A program made the translations under genes and the position numbers. The notes under the pieces are model-generated. The model searched no databases. It had not been told where the DNA came from and saw nothing but the letters and a program-made list of their open reading frames with translations. Below are positions 55,298-63,779 of a stretch of DNA of 64,000 nucleotides, one piece after another (the stretch's first letter is position 1; each line of letters opens with the position of its first letter). The DNA is from Caldisericum exile AZM16c01 (GTDB taxonomy: Bacteria > Caldisericota > Caldisericia > Caldisericales > Caldisericaceae), in contig NC_017096.1 of the NCBI RefSeq assembly GCF_000284335.1, positions 186,001-250,000 of the forward strand, in the 5' to 3' direction.

Positions 55298-55836
55298 GTG
55301 AAAGAAGAATTTATTGTAATTCCTAATTCGAAATTCGTTGATGTATTTAACATAAAAATACACTACAAAGATATTGGTTTTGGTAAAAATATATTTCTTC
55401 TCATTCATGGATTTGGTGCAGGCACTTTTTCGTTTGATCCTATTTTTGAAAACCTTTCAAGATTTGGACGTGTTGTTGCGTTGGACTTACCTGGCTTTGG
55501 ACTTTCCAAAAGGCCTCCTAAAAATTTAAATGGCATTAATCCATACAGTAGGTATGGTCAAGTTGAAGTTTTGAAGGCATTTATTGAGAAACTCGATCTC
55601 AAAGACATCGTCCTTATTGGCCATTCTATGGGTGGAAGTTTACTAAAAATTTTAATGTAAAAACGCTTGTAGTAGTTGGTTCAAATGATGAAATTATATC
55701 CAAAAATAGCATTATGAATTTTGCTTTATCGTTAAAAGAAGCGAAATTTGTTGAAATAAATGATTGTGGTCATATACCGCACGAGGAGAAACCAGAAGAA
55801 TTTCTCCGTGTATTACAGGAATTTTTGGGATTATAG
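55298..55836 (+). pseudogene. Alpha/beta-hydrolase gene with an internal deletion
   Basis: From GTG 55298 the frame encodes a normal hydrolase N-terminus: LLIHGFGAGTFSFDP, VALDLPGFGLSKRP and the nucleophile elbow LIGHSMGGSL. It then breaks near 55640-55648. Beyond the break another frame gives VVVGSNDEI (acid region) and NDCGHIPHEEKPEEFL (catalytic His), ending at TAG 55836. The lid domain and about 80-100 residues between nucleophile and acid are missing, and the join is out of frame. The enzyme cannot be made intact. Confidence 0.8.
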
Positions 55837-55966
55837 CACTTTTGTTTGTAAATTGTAAACAAATTAAGGTTTAAATCCTAATAAAGATTTTAAGGTGCAT
55901 TTTATTTTCTAAATTTTTGGAACTTTTTCGACACATCTTGTATCTAATATTATGGGAGATGGAAAA

Positions 55967-56959
55967 ATGGAGAATATTTTTAGAAGAAGAATTTTAAGCG
56001 TATTGGTATTTGTTTTAGTTGTTATTGTGGTTTTTGCGGGTTGTAGCGGTGTAAAAACTAATAAAAACCCAAAACCCATGCAGGGGCAAGGTAATATTGT
56101 TGTTCCTGAAGATAACGGAATTGTTGCAGTTTATCTTGCACCCAAGGATAACGGCGTATTGACTAATTCTGATTTAAAAGCACATCCAGAAATTCTTAAA
56201 GTAAGTGATTTTGAATCGCTTACCACTTTAACAAACAGATATATTATTCCTATTTGGATTGACAAAGATGCAATAGATTTACTTCCCAAGGGTTGGCTTA
56301 ATGAACCACCACAGAAATTCTACCCGATAATAGTTGTAGGATGTAGCGATGTGCTCTATGTAATGCGGGATAGACTTGGGCTTCCTATTTTTGGTCCGTA
56401 TGTGGATTGGGGTAAGAAAATCGTAGGATCTGGCTTTAGCGTCTGGATGATAACTGCAACTTCCGAAGGTTCCATCTCTTCAACTCTTAAAGGGTATGTG
56501 GGAGATATAGATATTTCTAAAATTCTTGAGGAGAGTAATGCACTTTTCAAGGAATGTTTTAGAACGCTTAAATACACAAATACAGAGTATGGTTTTAATT
56601 TTTACCTTCCTTTGACTTGGAGCAATTATAAGGTGATTGAAGACAAGTGGACTGGTTATAAAACTGGTGCAAGTGGTGGTGAAGTTACCGAAACTGGTCC
56701 TATGATACTCATAAGGAACCCTCAATGGGCAGAAAAAGAGCCAACTCAAGATATACCAATAATGATTTTTACAATTTCAGAGTGGAATGACCTTGAGAAC
56801 GAAAAGTTTCACATAGGTGCAGCGCCCATTGGCCCAACAGAACTTGGAAGAAACTCAAAATATGTTTTTGCACTTCCTGCACGCTATAATTATGCCTTTC
56901 CTAAGGGGTTTGAAATTGTTGATGAAATAATGCAAAGTAATCCACTTGAAGCGTTTTGA
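55967..56959 (+). CDS. Lipoprotein of unknown function
   Basis: A 330-residue predicted lipoprotein: RRR followed by a strongly hydrophobic segment ending VFAG before Cys26. Start 55967 is favoured over ATG 55952 because GGGAGATGG lies between them. The mature part has an alpha/beta-like section (IVVGCSDVLYVMRDRLGLP; about 125-145) and, from about residue 205, a section YTNTEYGFNFYLPLTWSNY that looks like the small PsbP/DUF-type domain found in other secreted proteins. I recognise no enzyme motif. It lies between two gene remnants. Confidence 0.65.
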   Translation: MENIFRRRILSVLVFVLVVIVVFAGCSGVKTNKNPKPMQGQGNIVVPEDNGIVAVYLAPKDNGVLTNSDLKAHPEILKVSDFESLTTLTNRYIIPIWIDKDAIDLLPKGWLNEPPQKFYPIIVVGCSDVLYVMRDRLGLPIFGPYVDWGKKIVGSGFSVWMITATSEGSISSTLKGYVGDIDISKILEESNALFKECFRTLKYTNTEYGFNFYLPLTWSNYKVIEDKWTGYKTGASGGEVTETGPMILIRNPQWAEKEPTQDIPIMIFTISEWNDLENEKFHIGAAPIGPTELGRNSKYVFALPARYNYAFPKGFEIVDEIMQSNPLEAF

Positions 56960-57453
56960 TTATGGAAACACTTTTAAAGAATGAGCGAAACGCTTGATAC
57001 ACTTGTAATAAATTGAGAGATCCCCGCTATTATTTTAGGATGGAGCAGGCAAAAGCCACAATACATTCTTGTGTCAAAGGATTTTGGAGCGCACTTTGAA
57101 AATGTGTCGAATGTCAATATCGGCCTTACGAATAATTTTGTTAAGCAAATAGCAATTGACCCAAAGAATCCTTACCGTGTTTACTTTGCAACATGGAAGG
57201 GGCTTTTTGTATCAAACGACTTTGAAAAAAGTTTTACGCTTCTTACAAGCGATTTTTGGTATCTTTAACGCTATTGTAATCGTTAACAGTTCCCCCAACC
57301 TTATTTTCTTATTAACAGAAAAAGGTATTGCAAAATCAAATGATCACGGCAAAACGTTTAAAATTGTTAAGACAAGCAGTGGTGATATCTTCAAAAGCAT
57401 ACTTTTTGCAAGTCCAGACAACCCTAAGGTTATTTTTGTAAGAAATGATTGAT
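56960..57453 (+). pseudogene. Fragments of a beta-propeller (BNR-type) protein gene
   Basis: Three broken frames carry propeller-type repeats: DYGNTFKE right after the lipoprotein stop; then SKDFGAHFENVSNVNIG and AIDPKNPYRVYFATWKGLF; then, in a shifted frame from about 57255, FLLTEKGIAKSNDHGKTFK and ASPDNPKVIFVRND. The pattern matches the protein at 36809. No start codon with a ribosome site and no complete domain remains. Confidence 0.75.
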
Positions 57454-57789
57454 GGGCTTACTGTTTCCTATGATGGGGATGAAATCTGACTAACTCTATA
57501 ATAGAGTTATATTTTCTTCTGTAGGTTCTCTTAAAATAAACAAGCATAAAATGGGTGAATACTTCATTATTAGGTTAAACATGGGAAACTCGCTTTTTTA
57601 AGAAAAAAGAATAAAATAATAAAGGAATTTGAAGTCCTTATCAAAGGCAACATAGTCATATAAATTGAGGATTTTTGGGATTTTTCTTTTATTTGTGCTT
57701 AATTTGATAACATTTTGTAATCGCGCAATCTTTTAGCTTGATTTTCAAAGTTGTCAACTTCCATAATAGCTTGTGTTTTCTAAATTTTT
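57454..57789. other. Gene-free AT-rich gap
   Basis: No gene. AACTCTA-TAA-TAGAGTT (about 57492-57508) is a small perfect inverted repeat. Otherwise I see nothing in it. Confidence 0.6.
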
Positions 57790-58482
57790 TTAGTTAAATT
57801 TGCTATTTTCGTTATCGTTATATAAATGCTCAATGAACAAAGCTACTCCAGTAATAAGTTTTGTATTTGTCCTGTAAGAATACTTAAAGTTATCACCATT
57901 TAGATAATATGTCGCTGGAAGATGAGCATTTTGACCATACCATGCATAAGCACTCGATGGTTCCAATGTTGCGTAGATTATGTCTTTTGCATTAACAGGC
58001 TGTATTACATCAATTGTTCCGTTAATTGCGTCTTCTACTATTAAAAGGTTATCTTTAATTATAAAACTTGAACCTGGTGTAAGTATTATACGTTTAAAAA
58101 TAATTATTGTGTCGGGGAATAGATTTAATGATGTTACAAAGTCATATTTTTTATAAAAGAAGGGAATTAAGCATAAACCAAATGTGGCGTTGCCTTCTCT
58201 TATTGTTGGCCAAGATGAATGTCCTATTGTTCTTATAAAAGTGAGTGCAAAGAATACTAAGCTTGCTAAAACAGTATAAACTATGGAATAAAGTAATAGT
58301 GATAAAATGGAAATATCTTTGGTAGGTAACAAAGAAGGAATAAGAAAGATTAACGACATTCCTAAAAAGACCAAAATGTAACATGTTAGTGATTCCCATA
58401 TAAGTATTACTATTTTTATTATTATAACTTCTATATTTGGATTTATTTTTTCCATATTCATAAAATTATACCTATTACTCAT
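57790..58482 (-). CDS. Divergent signal peptidase I-like membrane protein (S26 family)
   Basis: A 230-residue protein with two long hydrophobic regions (about 18-50 and 56-86). Directly behind them is GHSSWPTI (87-94), matching the SPase I box G-x-S-M-x-P-T with candidate nucleophile Ser89. Lys130 in IFKRIILTPGSS fits the catalytic Lys box (KRVIGLPGD), and LNGDN (194-198) matches the GDN box. The Ser-Lys gap of 41 is close to that of Gram-positive signal peptidases. Boxes C-E are degenerate, so activity is uncertain. The start is at 58482 with a poor GAAGAA site; ATG codons 8 and 10 are alternatives. It points away from the HU-like operon at 58749. Confidence 0.65.
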   Translation of the reverse strand: MSNRYNFMNMEKINPNIEVIIIKIVILIWESLTCYILVFLGMSLIFLIPSLLPTKDISILSLLLYSIVYTVLASLVFFALTFIRTIGHSSWPTIREGNATFGLCLIPFFYKKYDFVTSLNLFPDTIIIFKRIILTPGSSFIIKDNLLIVEDAINGTIDVIQPVNAKDIIYATLEPSSAYAWYGQNAHLPATYYLNGDNFKYSYRTNTKLITGVALFIEHLYNDNENSKFN

Positions 58483-58588
58483 TATTTCTTCAATATCAAT
58501 AAAAAATAGTTACGAATATAAAGCACACATTTTCAATTATATTATGATAGCGAATTTTTCTACAAAATCAATTTTGAGCAGTTATATT

Positions 58589-58610
58589 CGTAAAAGTTTT
58601 CTATTTTACG
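58589..58610. promoter_or_regulatory. Inverted repeat in the divergent gap
   Basis: CGTAAAA (58589-58595) and TTTTACG (58604-58610) with an 8-bp spacer. A second palindrome CTATTT-TAT-AAATAG is at 58668-58682, and a TATAAT at 58730-58735 sits before the HU-like gene. Confidence 0.35.
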
Positions 58611-58748
58611 GCTGATAACTCATAAGAGTATTTTTGAGTAGTGTTAATTAGTGCAATGTATTATTTCCTATTTTATAAATAGAAAAACAAAACAGTCATT
58701 TTTAAGCAAACTTTTTCCAAAATTTTTACTATAATAATAAGGAGAAAG

Positions 58749-58970
58749 ATGATTAAAAAGGGAGATTTTTTCATGCAACAAATCAAAAATTCTAACTTTT
58801 TAAAGACGGTTATTGAGGAATCCCTAAAGAATCACAATGCAGTGCATATTAAACACATAGGAACATTTTACCCTGTTGAATATATTTCTGAAAGAAATGG
58901 GAAAATCATAAAAACCCAAACATTTGCATATAAAAAAACGCATACACAAAGTTTAAAACAAAAAAGATAG
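58749..58970 (+). CDS. Mini HU-like protein
   Basis: A 73-residue basic protein (65 if ATG 58773 is used; GGAG serves the first start, AGGGAG the second). FLKTVIEESLKNHNAVHIKHIGTF followed by an R-x-GK turn resembles the second half of HU (helix 2 and the GFGTF strand), but the intercalating NP-TG arm is shortened. The C-terminus is rich in Lys, Thr and Gln. DNA binding is plausible but unproven. It is the first gene of a four-gene run, 11 bp before the helical-repeat protein. Confidence 0.6.
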   Translation: MIKKGDFFMQQIKNSNFLKTVIEESLKNHNAVHIKHIGTFYPVEYISERNGKIIKTQTFAYKKTHTQSLKQKR

Positions 58971-58981
58971 GAGATGATAAA

Positions 58982-59998
58982 ATGGATGCAAAGAAACTTG
59001 CCAAGCTTACTTATGATGAGTTTATTAAAAGTAAAAAAGCAATGACAGAAAACATTAATATCGAAATAGATCCACTTGCTAATGTAATTGTAAATTTTGA
59101 TTACTATTCTGAAAGCGAAAAGCATGAAATTTTGCAGAGACTTGAAAGAGTTTCACCTTACCACTACTATCTGTTTAAATCCCTTATGGTAGAAAATTTG
59201 GAAGACAAAATAGAATTTATTGATAAAGCAAAAGAAGAAAGTAAAAAACAGAAAATAATTTATATAGATGATTTAGCATTTGCCATTGCGAAACTTGAAT
59301 ATCTACTTAAGAAGAATAAAGACACGGATCGAATAGATGAAGAAACGGCAAAACAGATAGGAAAAGAAGCACATACGATTTATAAGAAAACCAATGAAAA
59401 GGATTTTGGTGAAATGGCATTGCATTACCTCTATATAGGCGGACACAAAGAAACTGCACTTCGCTTAATGTATGAAATGTTTCGAAAGCACAAAAACTTC
59501 TCACACAAGTTTTATATTGATGCTATAAATGTTTCTCTTACATTTTTCGATACAGAAACTGCAACAAAATTGCTTAGCATAGCAAAGTTTGTTTTACCTA
59601 AAAAACAGTATGCGATAGTTTTGACTAATTACTTCTACCGAACTACAGACAACATTCCAGACCAATTCATAAAAGAAGCGTATGAAAATATAAGCGAAAT
59701 TTTAAGCGAACCGTCTAATATTGAATATTTTGCAGAAGGTTTGTTTAAGAGGGGAGAATACAAAGAAGCAAGTAATTATTACATGAAAGCAGCGCGATTA
59801 TATCTTGAAAGAGAAAAAGAAGATGTTTTTAATCTCTTATTAGATCTTTCAAAAAGGTGTTATTTTAGAGCCATTGAATCTCTTGCTTTGGCAAACAATA
59901 AAGAAAAGGCTCGTAAAATATTAGAAGATGCAAAAGAATACTATCCTGACATTACAGAAACTGAAATTTCAGCCTTAAAAAAGGAGTATAACTTATGA
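58982..59998 (+). CDS. Helical-repeat (TPR-like) protein, unknown function
   Basis: A 338-residue soluble protein with no signal peptide. From about residue 60 it is almost all helix pairs, with TPR-like spacing near the C-terminus (YFAEGLFKRGEYKEASNYYMKAARLYLERE, about 250-280, then ALANNKEKARKILEDAKEYYP, about 307-327). The N-terminus (about 1-55) is separate and acidic. It is probably a scaffold for protein contacts. TAGGAGATG precedes the ATG, and its stop overlaps the next gene by 4 bases (ATGA), so the two products are likely coupled. Confidence 0.7.
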   Translation: MDAKKLAKLTYDEFIKSKKAMTENINIEIDPLANVIVNFDYYSESEKHEILQRLERVSPYHYYLFKSLMVENLEDKIEFIDKAKEESKKQKIIYIDDLAFAIAKLEYLLKKNKDTDRIDEETAKQIGKEAHTIYKKTNEKDFGEMALHYLYIGGHKETALRLMYEMFRKHKNFSHKFYIDAINVSLTFFDTETATKLLSIAKFVLPKKQYAIVLTNYFYRTTDNIPDQFIKEAYENISEILSEPSNIEYFAEGLFKRGEYKEASNYYMKAARLYLEREKEDVFNLLLDLSKRCYFRAIESLALANNKEKARKILEDAKEYYPDITETEISALKKEYNL

Positions 59999-60411
59999 AG
60001 GTATTGAAGCGATACTTTACAGAGCAATTTCTTTTTAATTATTTGTTGACTGTCACTTTAGCAATTATTATACCAGTGTTATTTATAAAGAGATTTCATA
60101 TTCCTTTTGATATAAAGACAATCGTTTTCTTTGCCGTTTCAATATTACTTACTGGTATAACATATGACATCTCTACAAGAGATAAGATTTTATTTGAAAG
60201 TGTGTTTAGTTATTTCTACTGTTTAGTAAGAGGATATAGCCCCAATGGAATTTCGCCATTTATGTATGTTATCCTGCTTGGATCAACGTTTTTTGTATTC
60301 CAAATACTTCTTATTAATGAAGTTGTAAGACACCTTAAGGAGTTATTCTTTTTTAAGATTGGCGCAGTTTTTATGGCTACATTTTTACTCCTTATTTTTT
60401 TCTTAATATGA
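59995..60411 (+). CDS. Four-helix membrane protein, unknown function
   Basis: A 138-residue integral membrane protein translated from the ATGA overlap with the helical-repeat gene. Hydrophobic segments lie at about 11-31, 40-58, 88-107 and 117-138, with a short basic N-terminus (MKVLKRYF). No family motif is recognised. The tight coupling to the preceding gene suggests a complex of a soluble scaffold and a membrane part. Confidence 0.7.
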   Translation: MKVLKRYFTEQFLFNYLLTVTLAIIIPVLFIKRFHIPFDIKTIVFFAVSILLTGITYDISTRDKILFESVFSYFYCLVRGYSPNGISPFMYVILLGSTFFVFQILLINEVVRHLKELFFFKIGAVFMATFLLLIFFLI

Positions 60412-60453
60412 GTTTACGAAATCTAAACCTTCGCGATATGGGGGGTGAGCGAT

Positions 60454-60843
60454 TTGAAATTTGTAATTATAGATGAAGAAAAAGAAATAGCATTGTACAA
60501 CGCCTTACCACAGAGTGTTATGCAAGTAATAAAATCTGAGGTTTTATTGCAAAGAAGACTATTAGGCCTTATCACATTTATAGATACTGGTGTCTATTTG
60601 CCTATCGTAGTTGCTATTCTTTATCCAAGATATGTGTATTTGTGTATTGCAATTACAGTATCTTCTTTTGTAATATCACTTTTTATTTGGAAAAAGATTT
60701 CAAACTTAGACATTCTTATGAAGACAAAGATACCATATCTTTCTTCATATCTTAAAGATCCTTATGTTGGTGCTTTTCAACAGACAGTGCCTCACAAAGT
60801 TTTGTTTTCGTTTAAGAAAGGTAAAAAAGTGAAGCAAGTTTAA
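60454..60843 (+). CDS. Two-helix membrane protein, unknown function
   Basis: A 129-residue protein with an N-terminal cytoplasmic-type part (about 1-35), two adjacent hydrophobic segments (about 36-56 and 59-77) and a basic C-terminal tail ending in KKGKKVKQV. The layout resembles small PrgI/DUF3137-like membrane proteins only in general shape. The start is taken as TTG 60454 because GGGGGTGAG lies six bases upstream and would overlap GTG 60445. The gene follows its neighbour by 42 bp and closes the four-gene run. Confidence 0.6.
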   Translation: MKFVIIDEEKEIALYNALPQSVMQVIKSEVLLQRRLLGLITFIDTGVYLPIVVAILYPRYVYLCIAITVSSFVISLFIWKKISNLDILMKTKIPYLSSYLKDPYVGAFQQTVPHKVLFSFKKGKKVKQV

Positions 60844-61272
60844 TTAAAAAATAGGAAGTGGCGAAAGATAGGCTATTACTTCCTTATGCTACAAATATCA
60901 TCTTTTTTCTTCGGAATGTATGAGACAAATTGCAGTAGTAGAAATTAAAAGCGTCTTCTAAAAGGTTTAAAAAATATCTTGTTTTGAACTTCCGATTTTA
61001 TGAGTTCTATTGCTTAAGTATGCCTCAATACCACTAAAAATTTCATTTTGGCGATGCTTATGAGTATAGACTCAGTAGTAAAAATGTTTATTAAGGATAT
61101 TTTTAATAACTCCATATGCGAAACTTCAGTTAAGAATTTTCATATTAGATATTCTACAAAAACAAATTTAAATTTATTACTTTTTTAAATGAAGTTTTTA
61201 CCAATCAATTTTGAATCTTTTTAATCCTATAAAAGCAAAAATGAGTTATAATATGAATGAAAGGAGGAAGTT
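60844..61272. other. Gene-free AT-rich gap with a hairpin and a promoter -10
   Basis: AGGAAGT (60853-60859) and ACTTCCT (60878-60884) flank an 18-nt loop behind the last gene of the run and may end its transcript. TATAAT at 61247-61252 lies 15 bp before the peroxiredoxin ribosome site. I see no gene. Confidence 0.55.
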
Positions 61273-61728
61273 ATGATAGAGATTGGCACAGTTGTTGAAG
61301 ATTTTGAGTTAAAGGATCAAAACGAGCAATCCTTTAAGTTGTCGGAGTTTAGAGGGAAGAAGGTTTTGCTATCCTTCCACCCGCTTGCATGGACATCTGT
61401 TTGCGAAAAACAGATGCAATCGCTTGAGGTAAACCAAGATGTTTTTGAGAGTTTAAACACCGTTGCAGTTGGCGTAAGCGTTGACTCAGTGCCGTGCAAA
61501 AAGGCATGGGCAGAGCATATCGGTATAAAGAAAACACGACTTCTTTGTGATTTTTGGCCACATGGAAAAGTTGCAGAGCTTTTAAAAGTCTTTAGACACT
61601 TTAACGGATTTTCAGAGAGAGCAAATATTATAGTTGACGAAAATGGAATTGTCATTTTTGCAAAGGTTTACCCAATTCATGAGTTGCCAGATATAAACGA
61701 GATTATAGAATTCTTGAAAGGAAGGTAA
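61273..61728 (+). CDS. Peroxiredoxin (AhpC/TSA family)
   Basis: A 151-residue thiol peroxidase. The thioredoxin fold carries the peroxidatic Cys44 in HPLAWTSVCEKQ, a variant of FYPLAFTPVCTxE in which the usual Tyr/Phe is His and the second Thr is Ser. Cys75 and a later Cys (RLLCDF) may resolve the disulfide. It reduces peroxides in the cytoplasm, useful to an anaerobe meeting oxygen. AAAGGAGG precedes the ATG. The nitroreductase gene follows 6 bp later, so both are probably co-transcribed. Confidence 0.9.
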   Translation: MIEIGTVVEDFELKDQNEQSFKLSEFRGKKVLLSFHPLAWTSVCEKQMQSLEVNQDVFESLNTVAVGVSVDSVPCKKAWAEHIGIKKTRLLCDFWPHGKVAELLKVFRHFNGFSERANIIVDENGIVIFAKVYPIHELPDINEIIEFLKGR

Positions 61729-61734
61729 GTTTTT

Positions 61735-62289
61735 ATGGATGTATCAAGGGCAATTGAGACACGTAGAGCATACCGCTCTCTTGAGCCATTCGAGATAACG
61801 GAAGACCTTATAAAAGACCTTGCACATCATGCTTCCCTTGCACCATCTTGCACCAATACACAACCTTGGCGATATGTTTTTGTTTACAAGAAGGAAGCGC
61901 TTGAAAAACTGTTTGAGGCACTTCCAAAAGGGAACCAGTGGGTAAGGCAAGCAGGAATGGTAATAGCAGTCTTTACCTCAAAGGACCTTGCCTGTAATAT
62001 GCGAAACGGAATTTATGCTTACTATGACACAGGCTTATCAAATGCATTTTTAATATTGCGTGCAACTGAACTTGGGCTTGTTGCACACCCTATTGCAGGA
62101 TACGATGAAAACATTGTAAAAAGTGCTTTGAATATCCCAGAAAATTTTGAAGTAATTGCTCTTATTGTTGTTGCAAAACATTCATCAACCATATCGCCAT
62201 TGCTATCTGAAAAACAAATTCAAACTGAGCACACTCGCCCAGAGCGTAAGAAATTCGAAGAGTTTTGCTATATGAATAAGGTTGAATAA
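61735..62289 (+). CDS. Nitroreductase-family flavoprotein
   Basis: A 184-residue FMN-dependent reductase. SRAIETRRAYRSL is the N-terminal FMN-phosphate motif, followed by LAPSCTNTQPWRYVFV and the C-terminal GLVAHPIAGYDE with IVVAKHS. Members reduce nitro compounds, quinones or flavin using NAD(P)H; the natural substrate here is unknown. It shares the run with peroxiredoxin, hinting at a redox-defence role. Its stop overlaps the next start (TAATG). Confidence 0.87.
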   Translation: MDVSRAIETRRAYRSLEPFEITEDLIKDLAHHASLAPSCTNTQPWRYVFVYKKEALEKLFEALPKGNQWVRQAGMVIAVFTSKDLACNMRNGIYAYYDTGLSNAFLILRATELGLVAHPIAGYDENIVKSALNIPENFEVIALIVVAKHSSTISPLLSEKQIQTEHTRPERKKFEEFCYMNKVE

Positions 62290-62858
62290 TGAAGCCAGCA
62301 CTTTTAATTATTGATATGCAGGAGGACTTTTTAGACGAGTCCTCCCCTCTTTTTGTAAAAGGTGGAAGAGAAATTATCCCCAACATTGAAATGCTTCTTT
62401 CCTTTTTTAGGAAACAAAATCTAAATCGCATTTTTATTAAAAGAGAACATCGCGGGAGCATAGACATTGATAAACCGCGTATACCTTACGGTGGCAAAGT
62501 GCTTTTGCCCAATTCGGAAGGTGCAAAAATTGTAAAAGAACTTTTCCCAATGGAGTCAGAAATTGTTGTCATAAAAAAGAGGTTTTCTGCATTCTTCCAT
62601 ACGGAACTTGACCTTATTTTAAGGCGCCTTCAAATTGATACCCTCATCTTAACAGGGGTTCAAACGCCAAATTGCATAAGAGCAACTGCCGTTGACGGAG
62701 TTTCGTATGACTATGATGTCATAGTTGTAAGTGATGGGACTGCATCAAGTTCAGATGAGGTGCAGAAAGCAAATCTCTTTGACCTTGAAAAAATGGGTAT
62801 AAAAATTCTCAATGTAAATGATGTAATAGAGTTTATAAAAAAACAACTGGTTGTATAA
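62289..62858 (+). CDS. Isochorismatase-like cysteine hydrolase
   Basis: A 189-residue hydrolase with the D-K-C triad: Asp9 in LIIDMQEDF, Lys in KKRFSAFF and Cys in GVQTPNCIRATA. The family includes nicotinamidases and ureidoacrylate hydrolases. Nicotinamidase usually has the metal ligands D-x-H and a following His; here IKREHRGSIDID sits in that region, so nicotinamidase is possible but not certain. It overlaps the nitroreductase gene by one base. Confidence 0.85.
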   Translation: MKPALLIIDMQEDFLDESSPLFVKGGREIIPNIEMLLSFFRKQNLNRIFIKREHRGSIDIDKPRIPYGGKVLLPNSEGAKIVKELFPMESEIVVIKKRFSAFFHTELDLILRRLQIDTLILTGVQTPNCIRATAVDGVSYDYDVIVVSDGTASSSDEVQKANLFDLEKMGIKILNVNDVIEFIKKQLVV

Positions 62859-62864
62859 TTTAGT

Positions 62865-63779
62865 ATGGCAAAGTGCTTGCGGTGTGGAAAACCTGCAACA
62901 ATTTTTCTTGAAGGACTTCGCTTTTGCAACGATTGTTTTAAAATTCATGTTGAAAAAGAATTTCAAAGCGCAATTGAAGGGCATGCAATAGGGACTCGTC
63001 TTATTAACGGAGAAGAGCAGGTAATGGTTGCTTTGTCAGGTGGAAAGGATTCAATGGTCCTCTGGTATCTTTTACGAAAATTTAATTTTAATGTTGTGCC
63101 AGTGCACCTTAATTTAAATTATGGTGTTTTTTCAGAGAAAAGCCTTGAAGTGATCCAGAAATTTTCAGAGAAAATTGGCGACAAAGTTCTTGTATATAAC
63201 ATAAAAGATGATTTTGGCATTGATATGTTGGAAGTTTTTAATAGAGCAAAAAAACGTCCAAGGTGCGGGGTTTGTGGCATCATAAAGCGATACCTTCTAA
63301 ACAAAATTGCACTTAACTTACAGGTTGATGTGATTGCAACTGGCCACAACCTTGATGACGGCGCTGCAACGACATTTAAGGCAATCCTCAACTGGGATTT
63401 TGATACACTTTCAAGAAATTATCCAATCGTCTCATCCTATAAGGACAAACTTGTTAAGAAAATTAAGCCACTCTATAGGCTTTCTGATAAAGAAATTAAA
63501 ATGTATGCAGACCTTGTTGGTATTGAATACACATCGGAAGCGTGCCCTTATAGAATTGGAAAAGTGACACTATCAAAAACAAAGGACATTTTAGACGAAA
63601 TAAGCGAAGATTACAAAGGCATAAAGCGCACTTTTTATTATGGGTATCTTCGCAATAAGGACATATTTCAAAAAGATGAAGCCGAGTTAAAGGAGTGTAA
63701 AATTTGTGGTATGCCTACAGCAAGCGAAGATGGTGTTTGCTCATTTTGTAAACTCACGAAAGGACTAAGCGATGGGTAA
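62865..63779 (+). CDS. ttuA: tRNA U54 2-sulfurtransferase TtuA-like
   Basis: A 304-residue PP-loop ATPase. An N-terminal zinc finger (Cys4, Cys7, Cys21, Cys24) is followed by the PP-loop SGGKDS (58-63), CGVCG, GHNLDDGAAT and EACPYR, whose cysteines hold the [4Fe-4S] cluster in TtuA, and a C-terminal zinc finger (CKICG…CSFC). TtuA adds sulfur to ribothymidine 54 in tRNA and raises thermostability. The downstream trmI-like gene modifies A58 in the same loop. A TtuB-type sulfur carrier is not in the window. NcsA-type U34 thiolases are the nearest alternative. Confidence 0.85.
   Translation: MAKCLRCGKPATIFLEGLRFCNDCFKIHVEKEFQSAIEGHAIGTRLINGEEQVMVALSGGKDSMVLWYLLRKFNFNVVPVHLNLNYGVFSEKSLEVIQKFSEKIGDKVLVYNIKDDFGIDMLEVFNRAKKRPRCGVCGIIKRYLLNKIALNLQVDVIATGHNLDDGAATTFKAILNWDFDTLSRNYPIVSSYKDKLVKKIKPLYRLSDKEIKMYADLVGIEYTSEACPYRIGKVTLSKTKDILDEISEDYKGIKRTFYYGYLRNKDIFQKDEAELKECKICGMPTASEDGVCSFCKLTKGLSDG

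Noticed and set aside
55298-55660. A functional short hydrolase of 120 residues
   Set aside because: It lacks the acid and histidine of the triad, which survive downstream in another frame.
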